Source: Fidelibacterota bacterium (GTDB taxonomy: Bacteria; Fidelibacterota; UBA8477; JABMPR01). Taken from it: a stretch of DNA of 34,785 bases. The translations under genes were made by a program, and so were the position numbers. Shown one piece after another: positions 33,926-34,785 of this stretch (positions are counted from its first letter, which is position 1; every line of letters begins with the position of its first letter). The notes beneath the pieces are model-generated. The model did not search any database and was not told where the DNA came from. It worked only from the letters and a program-made list of their open reading frames with translations. The stretch spans positions 1 to 34,785 of the forward strand of contig JAIPJM010000028.1 in assembly GCA_021734255.1 (NCBI GenBank), given 5' to 3'.

Positions 33926-34363
33926 ATGCACATAAAAATTAGGCCGCATAACCAGACTGCTCGGGAGCGTTACGAGAATCACGGCCATTATCACACGGGT
34001 GATGCAGGTCTCGATCTTTTTGTAATGGAATCACTGACTATTCCAGGTGGTGAGACACTGCCCATTAAGTTGCAGATATCTTGTGAGACTGCCACAGGTC
34101 AGCCTTATTACCTGATTCCCCGCTCAAGCATATCCAAGACGCCCTTGCGTATGTCCAATTCTATTGGACTCATCGATGGCGGCTACCGTGGTGAGATCAT
34201 CGCCATGGTGGACAATATCAAATCTGACGATTACACAGTGAATGCTGGTGACCGCCTGTTCCAACTGGTTGCCATGGATGGATCACCTATCACCTTTGAG
34301 CTGGTTGAGGAGTTGAGTGATACCACCCGGGGTAGCGGTGGGTTTGGTAGTACGGGAAGCTGA
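33926..34363 (+). CDS. dut: dUTP diphosphatase
   Basis: The 145-residue protein has all five trimeric dUTPase motifs: DAGLDLF, PRSSISKTPL, IGLIDGGYRGEI (with the catalytic Asp and the uracil-binding Tyr), GDRLFQLV and RGSGGFGSTG. It hydrolyses dUTP to dUMP and pyrophosphate, keeping uracil out of DNA and feeding thymidylate synthesis. GGAG lies 7 bases before the ATG. The gene begins 21 bp after the NagZ-fusion stop and is likely in the same transcript. Confidence 0.96.
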   Translation: MHIKIRPHNQTARERYENHGHYHTGDAGLDLFVMESLTIPGGETLPIKLQISCETATGQPYYLIPRSSISKTPLRMSNSIGLIDGGYRGEIIAMVDNIKSDDYTVNAGDRLFQLVAMDGSPITFELVEELSDTTRGSGGFGSTGS

Positions 34364-34381
34364 TTTCACTCCTTTTTTTTC

Positions 34382-34474
34382 TGTCATCCTGAACGAAATG
34401 CAGTGAAGTGAAGGATCTTGGTCCATTGTTTCGAAACTGTGGGTCAAGATCCTTCGCTCCCGCTCAGGATGACA
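34382..34474. repeat. Long inverted repeat, TGTCATCCTGA family
   Basis: Outer arms TGTCATCCTGA (34382-34392) and TCAGGATGACA (34464-34474) are perfect complements. Inner arms GAAGGATCTTG (34410-34420) and CAAGATCCTTC (34445-34455) also are. The centre holds the palindrome GTTTCGAAAC (34428-34437). The whole can fold into one long hairpin. This wording is that of an intergenic repeat I know from many environmental bacterial genomes. It lies between dut and groEL, and with the T-run at 34373-34380 may help end dut transcription. Confidence 0.7.
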
Positions 34475-34514
34475 TATCCCCTTTCTAAAGTGTGCCAATC
34501 ACAGATCATTTCCC

Positions 34515-34543
34515 TTGGAGACACATGCTATGCTGAATATTAT
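34515..34543 (+). promoter_or_regulatory. Candidate groEL promoter
   Basis: TTGGAG (34515-34520) and TATTAT (34538-34543) are 17 bp apart, and the -10 box directly abuts the CIRCE element. This places the transcription start inside CIRCE, the usual arrangement for HrcA repression. The -35 box matches consensus at only three positions. Confidence 0.55.
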
Positions 34544-34570
34544 TTGGCGCTCTATATTGGAGAGTGCTAA
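34544..34570 (+). promoter_or_regulatory. CIRCE element (HrcA operator)
   Basis: TTGGCGCTC-N9-GAGTGCTAA matches the CIRCE consensus TTAGCACTC-N9-GAGTGCTAA. The right arm is perfect and the left arm differs at two positions. HrcA binds this site and represses chaperonin genes until heat shock. It lies 76 bp before groEL. Confidence 0.92.
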
Positions 34571-34622
34571 ACGCACATTTAAATAAGAATTTATTGTCAG
34601 GATCACCTGACATCGCTATTAA

Positions 34623-34785
<163 letters not shown>

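Overview
The window reads as a chromosomal segment of a Gram-negative bacterium outside the classical Proteobacteria, most likely in the Fibrobacterota-Chlorobiota-Bacteroidota neighbourhood; Marinimicrobia (SAR406) or Calditrichota-like lineages fit best. The reasons are PorV/PorQ-type outer-membrane barrels, SusC-like TonB-dependent receptors with an N-terminal carboxypeptidase-regulatory-like domain, and large secreted proteins ending in a type IX secretion (T9SS) type A-like C-terminal domain. Unlike most Bacteroidota, many genes here have clear Shine-Dalgarno sequences (GGAGG-like) and several promoters look like ordinary sigma-70 sites. The taxonomic call is inference from gene content only.

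Layout. Positions 1-14364 (all minus strand) hold two paralogous surface-protein operons. Operon B (14364 to 8057) is PorV-like barrel, TonB-dependent receptor, secreted FN3/T9SS-CTD protein. Operon A (7852 to <1) is TonB-dependent receptor, secreted FN3/T9SS-CTD protein, small lipoprotein, PorV-like barrel, IPT/TIG lipoprotein (runs off the left edge). The intergenic regions in front of both operons carry the same 25-bp inverted repeat, AGTTAATA-N9-TATTAACT, 2-3 bp upstream of a TTG-containing -35-like sequence.

Positions 25554-14636 (minus strand) look like one long housekeeping operon: Crp/Fnr regulator, MeaB-type GTPase, TatC, long-chain polyprenyl diphosphate synthase, two overlapping orphan ABC ATPases, CDP-alcohol phosphatidyltransferase, FtsY, RimO and DNA polymerase I. 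A GxxExxY-family pseudogene with an in-frame amber codon, bounded by inverted CTCGCAGAG/CTCTGCGAG ends, sits exactly between ftsY and rimO.

The right part holds rpsT with a strong promoter and terminator, a palindromic intergenic repeat block, a DDAH/arginine deiminase-family hydrolase, a UVR-motif protein, and a divergent locus: a ROK repressor on one side, and a GlmU-like left-handed beta-helix protein, a NagZ (GH3)-serine hydrolase fusion lipoprotein and dut on the other. A perfect inverted repeat lies between the two divergent promoters. The locus suggests regulated amino-sugar or peptidoglycan recycling. The window ends with another palindromic repeat and the first 46 codons of groEL under a CIRCE (HrcA) operator, with no groES in front. 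No tRNA, rRNA, CRISPR array or insertion sequence with a transposase was seen.
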